From: Clostridia bacterium
GTDB lineage: Bacteria; Bacillota; Clostridia; Oscillospirales; CAG-272
DNA length: 11,418 nt
Assembly (NCBI GenBank): GCA_900754175.1
Contig: CAAEBS010000052.1
Span: 1 to 11,418 of the forward strand
Reading direction: 5' to 3'
A program made the position numbers and the translations under genes. Shown here piece by piece: positions 5,118-11,418 of the stretch (position 1 is its first letter; each line of letters starts with the position of its first letter). Under the pieces are notes generated by a model. That model ran no database searches and had not been told where the DNA came from. It worked only from the letters and a program-made list of their open reading frames with translations.

Positions 5118-6992
5118 TCAGAGTTTCATCAGCAGATCAAAGCTGTCTTTCATAAAGCCCTGCATTTCCTCGGCGGAAAACTTCTTCTGCGACAGCAGGG
5201 CAAGCTTGTAAAGATAGGACGCCATGCTTTCCGCCTTGGCTTCGTCCTCCTTGGCAAGGGTGGAGAGCCGTGCAATCAGCGGGGAAGCGGTGTTGAGGAC
5301 CAGCGTGCTTTCGGTGGGGAAAGCGTCGGGGGTGTTGCCCATGTTGTACAGGCGCATCATTTCCTCCATCCGGCGGGATTCCTCCGATACGTTGAGAACG
5401 GCGGGAACCGACGTGTCCTTGAGAGCGTCGAATTTCAGCGTGGTCTTTTCTCCGATGATCGGCGTAAAGAGCTTTTTCAACTCCTCGTCCTCGGTGGTTT
5501 CACCGTCGCCTTTGAGCGCATCCGCAATGCCGGAGTCCACACGGAGGAAGCGGACCTTGTCCATGTACTGCTCCAGGAAGGGCGCAAACTGCGTGTCAAT
5601 GGGGCGGTCAAAGAGAGCAACTTTGATCCCCTGTGCTTCAAACATAGAGAGATACTGCGCCTGGAGCGCCTTGTCGGTGGCGTAGTACACCGTGTTTTCG
5701 TGCTTTTCGGCGGCGTCTTTCAGATATTCCTCATAGGTCATGCTGGTGCCGTCGGTGAGGGTGAGCAGGAGAGCGGGCTTTACCCGGTCGTAGAACTTGC
5801 GGTCTCTCATGCAGGCGTATTCCACAAACGGGCTGATGTCGCTCCAGATCTTGGCATAGGCTTCCCGGTCGTTCGTGCACAGGGAGATCAACTTGTCGGC
5901 AACCTTTTTGACGATGTGCGCCGATACCTTGGCAACGTAGGTGTTGGTCTGCAGGTAGCTGCGGGAAACGTTCAGCGGCAGCTCGGGGCAATCGAGAACG
6001 CCCTTGAGCATCAGCAGATATTCGGGGATTACTTCCTTGACGTTATCGGCAACGTAGACCTGATTGTAATAGAGTTTTACCTGTCCCTCAATGGTCTCGT
6101 ATTCGTTGGCGATCTTCGGAAAATAAAGGATTCCCTTGAAGTTCAGCGGATAATCCGCATTGATGTGAATGTAGAACAGCGGCTCCCGGTAGTCGTGAAA
6201 TACCTTGTGGTAGAATTCGCTGTAATCCTCCGACTTGCACTCGGAGGCGGGGCGGAGCCACAGGGGATGCGTGTCGTTGATCGGTTCGGGCGCTTTCGGC
6301 TCTTTCTTTTCGCCGTCGTCGGAATTTTCCGGCGCTTCTTCCTTGCCGGCTTCCTCAAAATAGATTTCTACCGGCATGAAGGAGCAGTATTTCTCCAGCA
6401 TGGCACGGATCTTGGAGGTCTCCAGGTATTCCTTTTCGCCCTCGGCGATGTGCATGGTGACGGTGGTTCCGTGCTCGTCACGCTCACCCGCCTCGGTCTG
6501 GTATTCGCCGTTCTCGTTGCAGAGCCAGCGGACGGCGGGGGCGTCGGTATAAGACTTTGTCACGACCTCCACACGGTCGCTGACCATGAATGCGGAATAA
6601 AAGCCGAGACCGAAGTGCCCGATGATCCCGTTTTTGGAGCCGTCGGCTTCGTTTTCGTACTTCTGGATGAAGTCCACCGCACCCGAGAGCGCAATGTTGC
6701 AGATGTATTTGGTCAGCTCCTCCTCGGTCATACCGATTCCGTTGTCGGATACGCTCAGCGTGCCGGCGTCCTTGTCAAGGACCACGTGGATGGCATACTG
6801 CTCGCCTGCCGATTCCCGGACGCCAAGAGACTCCAGCCGCCGGAGCTTGGTAATGGCATCGGAGGCGTTGGACACGATCTCACGGAGAAAGATGTCCTTT
6901 TCGGAATAGAGCCATTTTTTGATGATCGGGAAGATGTGCTCGGTGTCAACCGAGATCCCGCCTTTTTTGAATTGTGTTTCGTTGTTTTCCAT
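5118..6992 (-). CDS. htpG: Molecular chaperone HtpG (bacterial Hsp90)
   Basis: This 624-residue protein has the typical length of bacterial Hsp90, an ATP-dependent cytosolic dimer that remodels client proteins, often with DnaK. The N-terminal GHKL ATPase shows REIVSNASDA (37-46; Glu38 and Asn42 are the expected catalytic and Mg-binding residues), DNGIGM (83-88) and GHFGLGFYSAF (125-135). The middle domain includes NVSRSYLQ, in the region of the catalytic-loop arginine. The C-terminal dimerisation domain ends SFDLLMKL. It lacks the MEEVD tail, as expected for bacteria. The start at 6992 matches the family N-terminus; the nearest AAAGG lies about 13 bases upstream, a weak site. It follows two permease genes by 41 bases and is nearly fused to the next gene (one base between stop and start). 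No CIRCE or CtsR box was seen, so heat-shock control is not evident. Confidence 0.97.
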   Translation of the reverse strand: MENNETQFKKGGISVDTEHIFPIIKKWLYSEKDIFLREIVSNASDAITKLRRLESLGVRESAGEQYAIHVVLDKDAGTLSVSDNGIGMTEEELTKYICNIALSGAVDFIQKYENEADGSKNGIIGHFGLGFYSAFMVSDRVEVVTKSYTDAPAVRWLCNENGEYQTEAGERDEHGTTVTMHIAEGEKEYLETSKIRAMLEKYCSFMPVEIYFEEAGKEEAPENSDDGEKKEPKAPEPINDTHPLWLRPASECKSEDYSEFYHKVFHDYREPLFYIHINADYPLNFKGILYFPKIANEYETIEGQVKLYYNQVYVADNVKEVIPEYLLMLKGVLDCPELPLNVSRSYLQTNTYVAKVSAHIVKKVADKLISLCTNDREAYAKIWSDISPFVEYACMRDRKFYDRVKPALLLTLTDGTSMTYEEYLKDAAEKHENTVYYATDKALQAQYLSMFEAQGIKVALFDRPIDTQFAPFLEQYMDKVRFLRVDSGIADALKGDGETTEDEELKKLFTPIIGEKTTLKFDALKDTSVPAVLNVSEESRRMEEMMRLYNMGNTPDAFPTESTLVLNTASPLIARLSTLAKEDEAKAESMASYLYKLALLSQKKFSAEEMQGFMKDSFDLLMKL

Positions 6993-7033
6993 AGAAAATA
7001 CACGACCTTTCTGTTTGCCCCACAGGGGGAATT

Positions 7034-8353
7034 TTATCCTTTGTTATGATGATCCTCCGGCGGCGCATCTGGAGCGTCCCCGGCGGTGTCTGACTTGTTT
7101 TTGTGTGCACGGCGGCGGAAAAGTTTTTTCCGGAGCTTTGCGGAAAGCCTGGGCTTGCCGGACGGCTTTTCGTCACACGGCGGCGCCGTACCCTCCGCAT
7201 AATACGCCGCCGTGTCGGAGGGAAGTCCTGCGGCGGTAAGCCTTGTGTTGATGAATTCGGTGGCAATGGCAATTATCACGGCAAATACCGGCACGCCCAC
7301 CGCCATACCGATGACGCCGAAATATTCGCCCATGACAATAATGGCAACGATTACGCCCAGCGAGCTGATGCCGGTGGAATCGCCCAGGATTCTCGGGGCG
7401 ATGATGTTGCCGTCGATCTGCTGGATTACCAGGATGAGAAGCACGAAGATCAGCGCCTTTTGTGGGCTGGCAATGAAAATGATGAAAGCGGAGGGAATGG
7501 TGCCCAGAAAAGGACCGAACACTGGAATGATGTCGGTAATGCAGATAATGGTGGCGATCAGCACCGGATAGGGAATCCGGAAGATCAGAAGCAGGATCAG
7601 CGTGATTACGCCGACCATCAGGGAGTCGGTGATCTTTCCGAGAAAAAATCTGCCGAAGGTTTTGTCGGCAAGCCGGACGTATCTGCCCAGCCGCTGTTTG
7701 ACCTTGCCCGGGAAAAAGGCGGTCGCAAGCTTTCTTGCCTGCGCTCCCAGCCGCTCCTTGGCGGCAAGGATATAGACCGAAATGAAGAGGGCGAGGACGA
7801 CGTTCTTTACGCCGACCACCAGTCCCATGCCGTATTCCCGCAGATAGTCCGCCGCCGCTTCAAAAAGATCGCCGCCGGCGAAGAGCAGACGGTCGATGCC
7901 GTCTTTCAGCTTTTCGGCGTCAAAGTAGTTTTCAAAGCGCTCGGAGGACGAAAATTTTGTAATGATGCCATTCAGAAGATCGGCGGTGCCGGTAAGATAT
8001 TCGTCAAACCGGGAAAACAGATCCTTCAGGCTCTGGATCAGCGAGGGGATCAGCAACCAGAAGAACGCCGTTACGATCAGCAGTGCCGAAAGATAGGTGC
8101 AGAGCAGGGAAAGCCTCCGGTTTGCCGGGGCGGATTTCATTCTGCGAAAGACCCTGCGCTCAAACAGTTTGAGCAAAGGATTCAGAAGATAGGCAAATGC
8201 GGCGCCGAGGATAATCGGCGCCAGCACGGTGAGAAGTGCCGAAACCAAGCCGGTAATGGCGTCGACGTGGACCAGCGCAAAGAGAATGACGAACAAAACA
8301 AGGCAGACGAGAAATACGGTAATGACCTTTTTTCTGTTTTCGGTGATCTTCAT
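7034..8353 (-). CDS. AI-2E family permease B (YtvI/PerM-like)
   Basis: This 439-residue polytopic membrane protein belongs to the AI-2E/PerM superfamily. Members include putative autoinducer-2 exporters, sodium/proton antiporters and, in spore formers, YtvI-type proteins; the substrate here is unknown. Two N-terminal membrane helices (about residues 8-60) are followed by an extramembrane region (about 110-195). A second membrane block carries the family core PVFGPFLGTIPS (in the region 270-290), QQIDGNIIAPRILGDSTGISSLGV, and GMAVGVPVFAV. The C-terminal tail is basic, then acidic and proline-rich. AAAGGAG lies 7 bases before the ATG. It is aligned almost without gaps to the neighbouring gene at 8420-9874 (start MKITENRKK versus MFNTENKKK), so the two are tandem duplicates; 66 bases separate them. 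Only the tails differ strongly. Confidence 0.92.
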   Translation of the reverse strand: MKITENRKKVITVFLVCLVLFVILFALVHVDAITGLVSALLTVLAPIILGAAFAYLLNPLLKLFERRVFRRMKSAPANRRLSLLCTYLSALLIVTAFFWLLIPSLIQSLKDLFSRFDEYLTGTADLLNGIITKFSSSERFENYFDAEKLKDGIDRLLFAGGDLFEAAADYLREYGMGLVVGVKNVVLALFISVYILAAKERLGAQARKLATAFFPGKVKQRLGRYVRLADKTFGRFFLGKITDSLMVGVITLILLLIFRIPYPVLIATIICITDIIPVFGPFLGTIPSAFIIFIASPQKALIFVLLILVIQQIDGNIIAPRILGDSTGISSLGVIVAIIVMGEYFGVIGMAVGVPVFAVIIAIATEFINTRLTAAGLPSDTAAYYAEGTAPPCDEKPSGKPRLSAKLRKKLFRRRAHKNKSDTAGDAPDAPPEDHHNKG

Positions 8354-8419
8354 GCAGGCTCCTTTTGCCGGTTGGCACTTGAATTTCCGGACAGCTTCCG
8401 GATGGGATCTTCGGAAAAA

Positions 8420-9874
8420 TTATTTTTTCAGCTCAGCGCTTTCCTTTTCCGCAACGTCCTCTCCGGCGTCTTCGTTATCGCCAACCTCTGCTTGCGTTGC
8501 ATCGTCCGGACGGCTTTCGCTGTCGGACTGCCGTGCGGCTTCGGCTTTCTTTTCCTTTTCCGCCTTCTTTCTGGCTCTTTTCGCCTCCCGTTTCTTCTTT
8601 CCGGGCAGATGACGGTCGAAAAAGCCGAAGATCTTTTCCCAGAGGCGAACACCGCCTTCCCACAGCCGCTGGCTGAAGGAATGGTGTTCCTCATGCGGAT
8701 CCACCAGCGAATTGGCAGTATAGTACTCCGCCGTATCGGTCGGAAGTCCTGCCTTGGAAAGACGGGCTTCAATCATCTCCTTGATGATAGCGACCACCAG
8801 AGCAAAGATCGGAACGCCGACGATCATGCCTACGACGCCGAAATATTCTCCCATGATCACGATAGAGACGATTACGCCGAGCGAGCTGATGCCGGTCGAG
8901 TTTCCGAGGATCTTCGGACCGATCACGTTGCCGTCCAGCTGCTGGATCAAAAAGATCAGAATCAGGAAGATCAGCGCCTTTTTGGGGTTGGCGATAAAGA
9001 TGATGAAGAAAGAGGGAATGGCACCGATGAACGGACCGAACACCGGGATTACGTTGGTGATGCAGACGATGACCGACACCAGAACGGCGTAGGGCATCCG
9101 GAAGATCAGCAGGGTCACGAAAGTGATCACGCCGATGATGAGCGAGTCCACGATCTTTCCCACAAAGAAGCCGCCGAAGGTCTTGTCGGCAAGGCGGACG
9201 TAGCGGCTCAGGCGCTTTTGCGTTTTCTCACGGAAAAGAGCGGCGGAAAGCTTTTTGACCTGAGCGGAAAGACGTTCCTTTGCGGCAAGGATGTAAATGG
9301 AGATGAAGATCGCAAGCACCACGTTCTTGATACCGACCACCAGTCCCATGCCGTATGTCTTGAGATAATCGGCGATCGTTTCAAAGACGTCCCCGCCGGC
9401 AAAGATCAGACGGTTTATCATGTTCTTGAGCCGGTCGGCGTCAAAGTATTCGTTGAAGCGCTCGTTGGAGGAAAACTTGGTGACGATGCCGTTGAGGAAG
9501 CTTGCGGTATTTTCCAGATAAACGTCCATTTTGGAAAACAGGTCCATCAGGCTTCGTACCAGGGAGGGGATCAGCAGATAGAAAAAAGCTACCACGATCA
9601 GAAAGCCGGTGATGTATGTAAGCGTCAGGGAAAGTCCCCGGTTCGCCGACTTGGATTTCATCTTTTTGAAAACCTTGAATTCATACATCTTCAGGATCGG
9701 ATTGAGCATATAAGCAAATGCCGCTCCGAGAATGATCGGCGTCAGAACCTTGAAAATGGCGGTGAAAAGTCCTGAAATGGCATTGATATTGACCAGCGCA
9801 AAGAGGACGACAAACAGGACAAAAGCAACCAGAGCAACCGTGATGATTTTCTTTTTGTTTTCCGTGTTGAACAT
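8420..9874 (-). CDS. AI-2E family permease A (YtvI/PerM-like), tandem paralogue
   Basis: This is a 484-residue polytopic membrane protein. The ATG at 9874 is preferred over an in-frame ATG at 9940: GGGGGAA stands 6 bases upstream of it, the promoter at 9950-9978 would place the transcript start close to the longer start, and the N-terminus then aligns with permease B. Family core motifs are PVFGPFIGAIPS, QQLDGNVIGPKILGNSTGISSLGV and GMIVGVPIFAL. The tail of about 65 residues is unusual: a long run rich in K, R, E and A (KKKREAKRARKKAEKEKKAE), then an acidic stretch ending ESAELKK. It is probably cytosolic and disordered or helical. It is the first gene of a five-gene operon that includes htpG. 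The transported substrate is unknown. Confidence 0.92.
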   Translation of the reverse strand: MFNTENKKKIITVALVAFVLFVVLFALVNINAISGLFTAIFKVLTPIILGAAFAYMLNPILKMYEFKVFKKMKSKSANRGLSLTLTYITGFLIVVAFFYLLIPSLVRSLMDLFSKMDVYLENTASFLNGIVTKFSSNERFNEYFDADRLKNMINRLIFAGGDVFETIADYLKTYGMGLVVGIKNVVLAIFISIYILAAKERLSAQVKKLSAALFREKTQKRLSRYVRLADKTFGGFFVGKIVDSLIIGVITFVTLLIFRMPYAVLVSVIVCITNVIPVFGPFIGAIPSFFIIFIANPKKALIFLILIFLIQQLDGNVIGPKILGNSTGISSLGVIVSIVIMGEYFGVVGMIVGVPIFALVVAIIKEMIEARLSKAGLPTDTAEYYTANSLVDPHEEHHSFSQRLWEGGVRLWEKIFGFFDRHLPGKKKREAKRARKKAEKEKKAEAARQSDSESRPDDATQAEVGDNEDAGEDVAEKESAELKK

Positions 9875-9901
9875 AAGTTTCCCCCGATGAATGAATTCGG
9901 C

Positions 9902-9918
9902 GCCGGACAACTCCCGGC
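9902..9918 (-). promoter_or_regulatory. Small hairpin in the 5' leader of the permease-htpG operon
   Basis: GCCGG (9902-9906) and CCGGC (9914-9918) pair across a 7-base loop, about 28 bases before the permease A start codon and beside the palindrome CGGCGCCG. It is short and may be only a transcript-stabilising or chance stem. Confidence 0.25.
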
Positions 9919-9949
9919 AGAAATGCGTGCTTTTTCGCATACACCTATT

Positions 9950-9978
9950 ATTTTATTACTTTTTTCGCCGGAAGTCAA
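9950..9978 (-). promoter_or_regulatory. Sigma-A promoter of the permease-htpG operon
   Basis: On the minus strand, -35 TTGACT (9978-9973) and -10 TAAAAT (9955-9950) are separated by 17 bases. It lies 75 bases upstream of the permease A start and is the only good promoter seen for the five genes down to 3917. The surrounding 9941-10020 is AT-rich, unlike the flanking genes. Confidence 0.75.
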
Positions 9979-10070
9979 GGGGGAAGCTTTAAATTTTACA
10001 TATTATTAAGTAGCATATGTGCGTTTTTGCCGGGAAATACGAAGCTGGAAAAATTTTTCTTTTAAAGCAC

Positions 10071-10099
10071 TTGAAAATCCATCGCTTTTATGGTATTCT
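10071..10099 (+). promoter_or_regulatory. Sigma-A promoter of ispE
   Basis: -35 TTGAAA (10071-10076) and -10 TATTCT (10094-10099) are separated by 17 bases. The expected transcript start near 10106 leaves about 47 bases of leader before ispE. It is divergent from the operon promoter at 9950-9978, with about 90 AT-rich bases between the two -35 boxes that may hold shared control. One weak inverted repeat there is ACATAT...ATATGT, in 9997-10020. Confidence 0.72.
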
Positions 10100-10152
10100 A
10101 AAAAGGGAATTTTATGACGGAATGTCGAAAGGAAATATAAGGAAAACCAAAG

Positions 10153-11052
10153 ATGACCATAGTAGAAAATGCGTATGCCAAAATCAATCTTCACCTGGAC
10201 GTTACAGGCAGACTGGACGGGGGATTCCACCGGGTGGAAACGGTGATGCTGGCAGTCTCGCTGTGCGATACCCTCATCGTTACCGCCACGGGGGAAAAGG
10301 ATAAGATCGAGGTCAGCGGCAATCTGCGTGATATGCCGGGGGGAACCGACAACCTTGCCGGAAAGGCGGCGATGCGCTTTTTTGAGGCGATCGGCAGTGA
10401 CCACGGCGCCGTGATCTTCATTAAAAAGAGGATCCCCATGGCGGCGGGGCTTGCCGGGGGAAGTGCGGACGCCGCCGCCACCCTGCGTGCGCTCAACCGA
10501 CTTTACGATCTGCCGCTTTCAAAGGAAAAGCTGATGGAAATTGCGGCGGAGATCGGAACGGACGTGCCGTTCTGCCTTAACGGCGGCACGGCGTTTGCCG
10601 ACGGGCGTGGCGAACGCCTGCACTCGTTTGCATTTATGCCGGGGTGTGCTATCGTGGTCGCCTGCGGCGGAGAGGAGGTGTCCACTCCGTGGGCATACCG
10701 GCTTTTGGACGAGCGCTGGGACGGCTTTTCGGAGGCTTCCGCCTATAAACCGAGGGGCGTGCAGGCGCTGAGGGCGGCAATGAAGAGCGGGGAGCTGTCG
10801 GCTCTTGACGACGCAACCTACAATATCTTTGAAGAACCGGTGTCAGCCGAGCGCCCGATGGTCTCCGAGATCCGGAAAAGAATGTACGCCGGCGGCGCCG
10901 TGGCGGCAAGAATGAGCGGAAGCGGTCCGGCAGTGTTCGGAATCTTCGGGCAGGAGACGCAGGCAACGGACGTGTGCAACGCTCTGCAGAAGGACGGGAT
11001 TTTTGCGGCTGTGTGCAGACCGCTCGGAATGATGAAAAAATTTTTCCAATAA
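10153..11052 (+). CDS. ispE: 4-diphosphocytidyl-2-C-methyl-D-erythritol kinase
   Basis: This 299-residue GHMP-superfamily kinase is of usual length. It phosphorylates the 2-hydroxyl of CDP-methylerythritol with ATP, a central step of the MEP route to isoprenoid precursors. Visible hallmarks are the N-terminal AYAKINLHLDV with catalytic Lys10, the glycine-rich ATP loop IPMAAGLAGGSADAA (94-108), GTDVPFCLNGGTA with catalytic Asp137 (135-147), and the C-terminal MSGSGPAVFGIF (254-265). The ATG at 10153 matches the family start and has AAGGAAA about 7-9 bases upstream. It is transcribed alone from its own promoter and closed by the terminator at 11069-11106. In many Bacillota ispE lies near purR or spoVG; neither is in the visible sequence. 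Confidence 0.97.
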   Translation: MTIVENAYAKINLHLDVTGRLDGGFHRVETVMLAVSLCDTLIVTATGEKDKIEVSGNLRDMPGGTDNLAGKAAMRFFEAIGSDHGAVIFIKKRIPMAAGLAGGSADAAATLRALNRLYDLPLSKEKLMEIAAEIGTDVPFCLNGGTAFADGRGERLHSFAFMPGCAIVVACGGEEVSTPWAYRLLDERWDGFSEASAYKPRGVQALRAAMKSGELSALDDATYNIFEEPVSAERPMVSEIRKRMYAGGAVAARMSGSGPAVFGIFGQETQATDVCNALQKDGIFAAVCRPLGMMKKFFQ

Positions 11053-11068
11053 GGTCGGGATGACCCCT

Positions 11069-11106
11069 GCGGGCAAGGGTGCTTTTGGCACCTTTGCCCG
11101 CTTTTT
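11069..11106 (+). terminator. Intrinsic terminator of ispE
   Basis: A 14-bp stem (GCGGGCAAGGGTGC with GCACCTTTGCCCGC, one G-U pair) has a 5-base TTTTG loop and is followed by TTTTT. It lies 16 bases after the ispE stop codon. Confidence 0.92.
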
Positions 11107-11168
11107 GTCGCTATGGTTGCGGGTTTGCGGGGAGCGGGAAAAAAGTTGCGGAAAGGTGAGAAATACAG

Positions 11169-11197
11169 TTGACAAAAGAGGTGGGAGCGTGTATAAT
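11169..11197 (+). promoter_or_regulatory. Consensus sigma-A promoter for the last gene
   Basis: A perfect TTGACA (11169-11174) and a perfect TATAAT (11192-11197) are separated by 17 bases. Transcription should begin near 11204, giving a leader of about 78 bases before the GTG at 11282. Such a full match predicts strong or tightly repressed expression. Confidence 0.92.
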
Positions 11198-11215
11198 TAA
11201 AGATGTGGATTTTGC

Positions 11216-11234
11216 CCCGGACAGGATGTCCGGG
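11216..11234 (+). promoter_or_regulatory. Stem-loop in the 5' leader of the last gene
   Basis: CCCGGAC (11216-11222) and GTCCGGG (11228-11234) form a perfect 7-bp stem with a 5-base AGGAT loop, beginning about 12 bases into the predicted transcript. There is no T run, so it is not a terminator. The loop contains a GGA motif. It may stabilise the message or bind a regulator; function is unknown. Confidence 0.45.
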
Positions 11235-11281
11235 AAGACGATAAATATCCGGGAAAAACAGAGAAAAGAGAGGAATTTCAG

Positions 11282-11418
11282 GTGTCCTACAAAGACGATA
11301 TGAACGGCTTTTCGGCGGAGATGTCCAAGCGCCGGAGACTGGTTTTCAATATGATAAAAATTACGGTATGCGTGTTGGCGGTGGCGTTGATCGCCATGAC
11401 GGTGACGATCGTTGTCAG
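11282..11418 (+). CDS. Membrane-anchored protein, N-terminal fragment (3' end outside window)
   Basis: A GTG start at 11282 is chosen because AGAGGA lies 8 bases upstream, downstream of a consensus promoter. The ATG at 11300 is an in-frame alternative without such a site. About 45 codons are visible. Residues 1-22 are polar and positively charged before the membrane (EMSKRRRLVF). A hydrophobic segment follows (about residues 27-45, TVCVLAVALIAMTVTIVV) and is cut by the window end. The positive charges before the segment suggest a cytosolic N-terminus and an outside C-terminal part. That fits bitopic enzymes such as penicillin-binding proteins, LytR-type proteins or secreted hydrolases, but too little is visible to name a family. 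Confidence 0.72.
   Translation, partial: MSYKDDMNGFSAEMSKRRRLVFNMIKITVCVLAVALIAMTVTIVV

Noticed and set aside
5115..7049. A 644-codon open frame on the plus strand opposite htpG
   Set aside because: It mirrors htpG exactly. The protein looks like an antisense translation with no recognisable domain, and htpG on the minus strand is unmistakable.
7103..9775. An 890-codon open frame on the plus strand opposite both permeases
   Set aside because: Its translation is low-complexity (G, D, H, Q, N rich), spans two clear genes and the gap between them, and has no ribosome binding site or domain. Codon bias of the real genes explains the absence of stops.
9872..9940. Longer start (ATG at 9940) for permease A
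   Set aside because: It lies only 10 bases from the -10 box, lacks a ribosome binding site, and adds 22 residues absent from the paralogue.
10114..10140. Eight-codon ORF (MTECRKEI) before ispE as a leader peptide
   Set aside because: The predicted transcript start near 10106 would remove most of its ribosome binding site, and no attenuator hairpin follows.
1..11418. tRNA, rRNA, CRISPR arrays, insertion sequences
   Set aside because: Reading both strands I found no cloverleaf-like tRNA sequence, no regularly spaced repeats, and no transposase gene or terminal inverted repeats.

Overview
The window looks like a chromosomal segment of a Bacillota bacterium of class Clostridia, probably an Oscillospirales/Ruminococcaceae-type gut anaerobe. 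The support is AGGAGG-type ribosome binding sites, sigma-A promoters close to consensus, the MEP-pathway gene ispE, a TSCPD (TIGR03905-like) protein, tandem YtvI-like AI-2E family permeases, and a clostridial-style prophage tail/holin module. The lineage is inferred from gene content and style; no rRNA or other phylogenetic marker is present.

Layout. (1) Positions 1-2142, plus strand: the 3' end of a prophage structural/lysis module. It holds the end of a tail fibre or receptor-binding protein with a lectin-like C-terminus, a small membrane/coiled-coil protein, a holin, and a strong terminator. (2) Positions 2161-3880, minus strand: a CNNM/CBS/CorC 'hemolysin family' ion-transport protein (2227-3585). 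Its unusually elaborate leader (3586-3892) has a consensus promoter overlapped and followed by palindromes, a 23-codon leader ORF with an ideal ribosome binding site, and an intrinsic terminator whose 5' arm contains the last codons of that leader ORF. This is the arrangement of a translation-controlled attenuator. (3) Positions 3917-9978, minus strand: a probable five-gene operon reading right to left. The order is AI-2E permease A (8420-9874), paralogous permease B (7034-8353), htpG/Hsp90 (5118-6992), a divergent prephenate-dehydratase/ACT-like protein (4232-5116), and a TSCPD protein (3917-4195). (4) Positions 10071-11106, plus strand, divergent: ispE with its own promoter and terminator. 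(5) Positions 11169-11418, plus strand: a consensus promoter and the first 45 or so codons of a membrane-anchored protein that runs off the window.

How the parts relate. The prophage module converges on the CNNM gene, and two back-to-back hairpins separate them. The five-gene operon has no clear terminator of its own before the CNNM leader promoter, so read-through transcripts from it would also meet the attenuator at 3655-3692. The most interesting candidate system is that leader: a short peptide with an acidic N-terminus and a terminator upstream of a putative magnesium transporter. This suggests ion-sensing by ribosome progress, analogous in principle to mgtL, but the sequence appears unrelated to mgtL and I do not recognise it.
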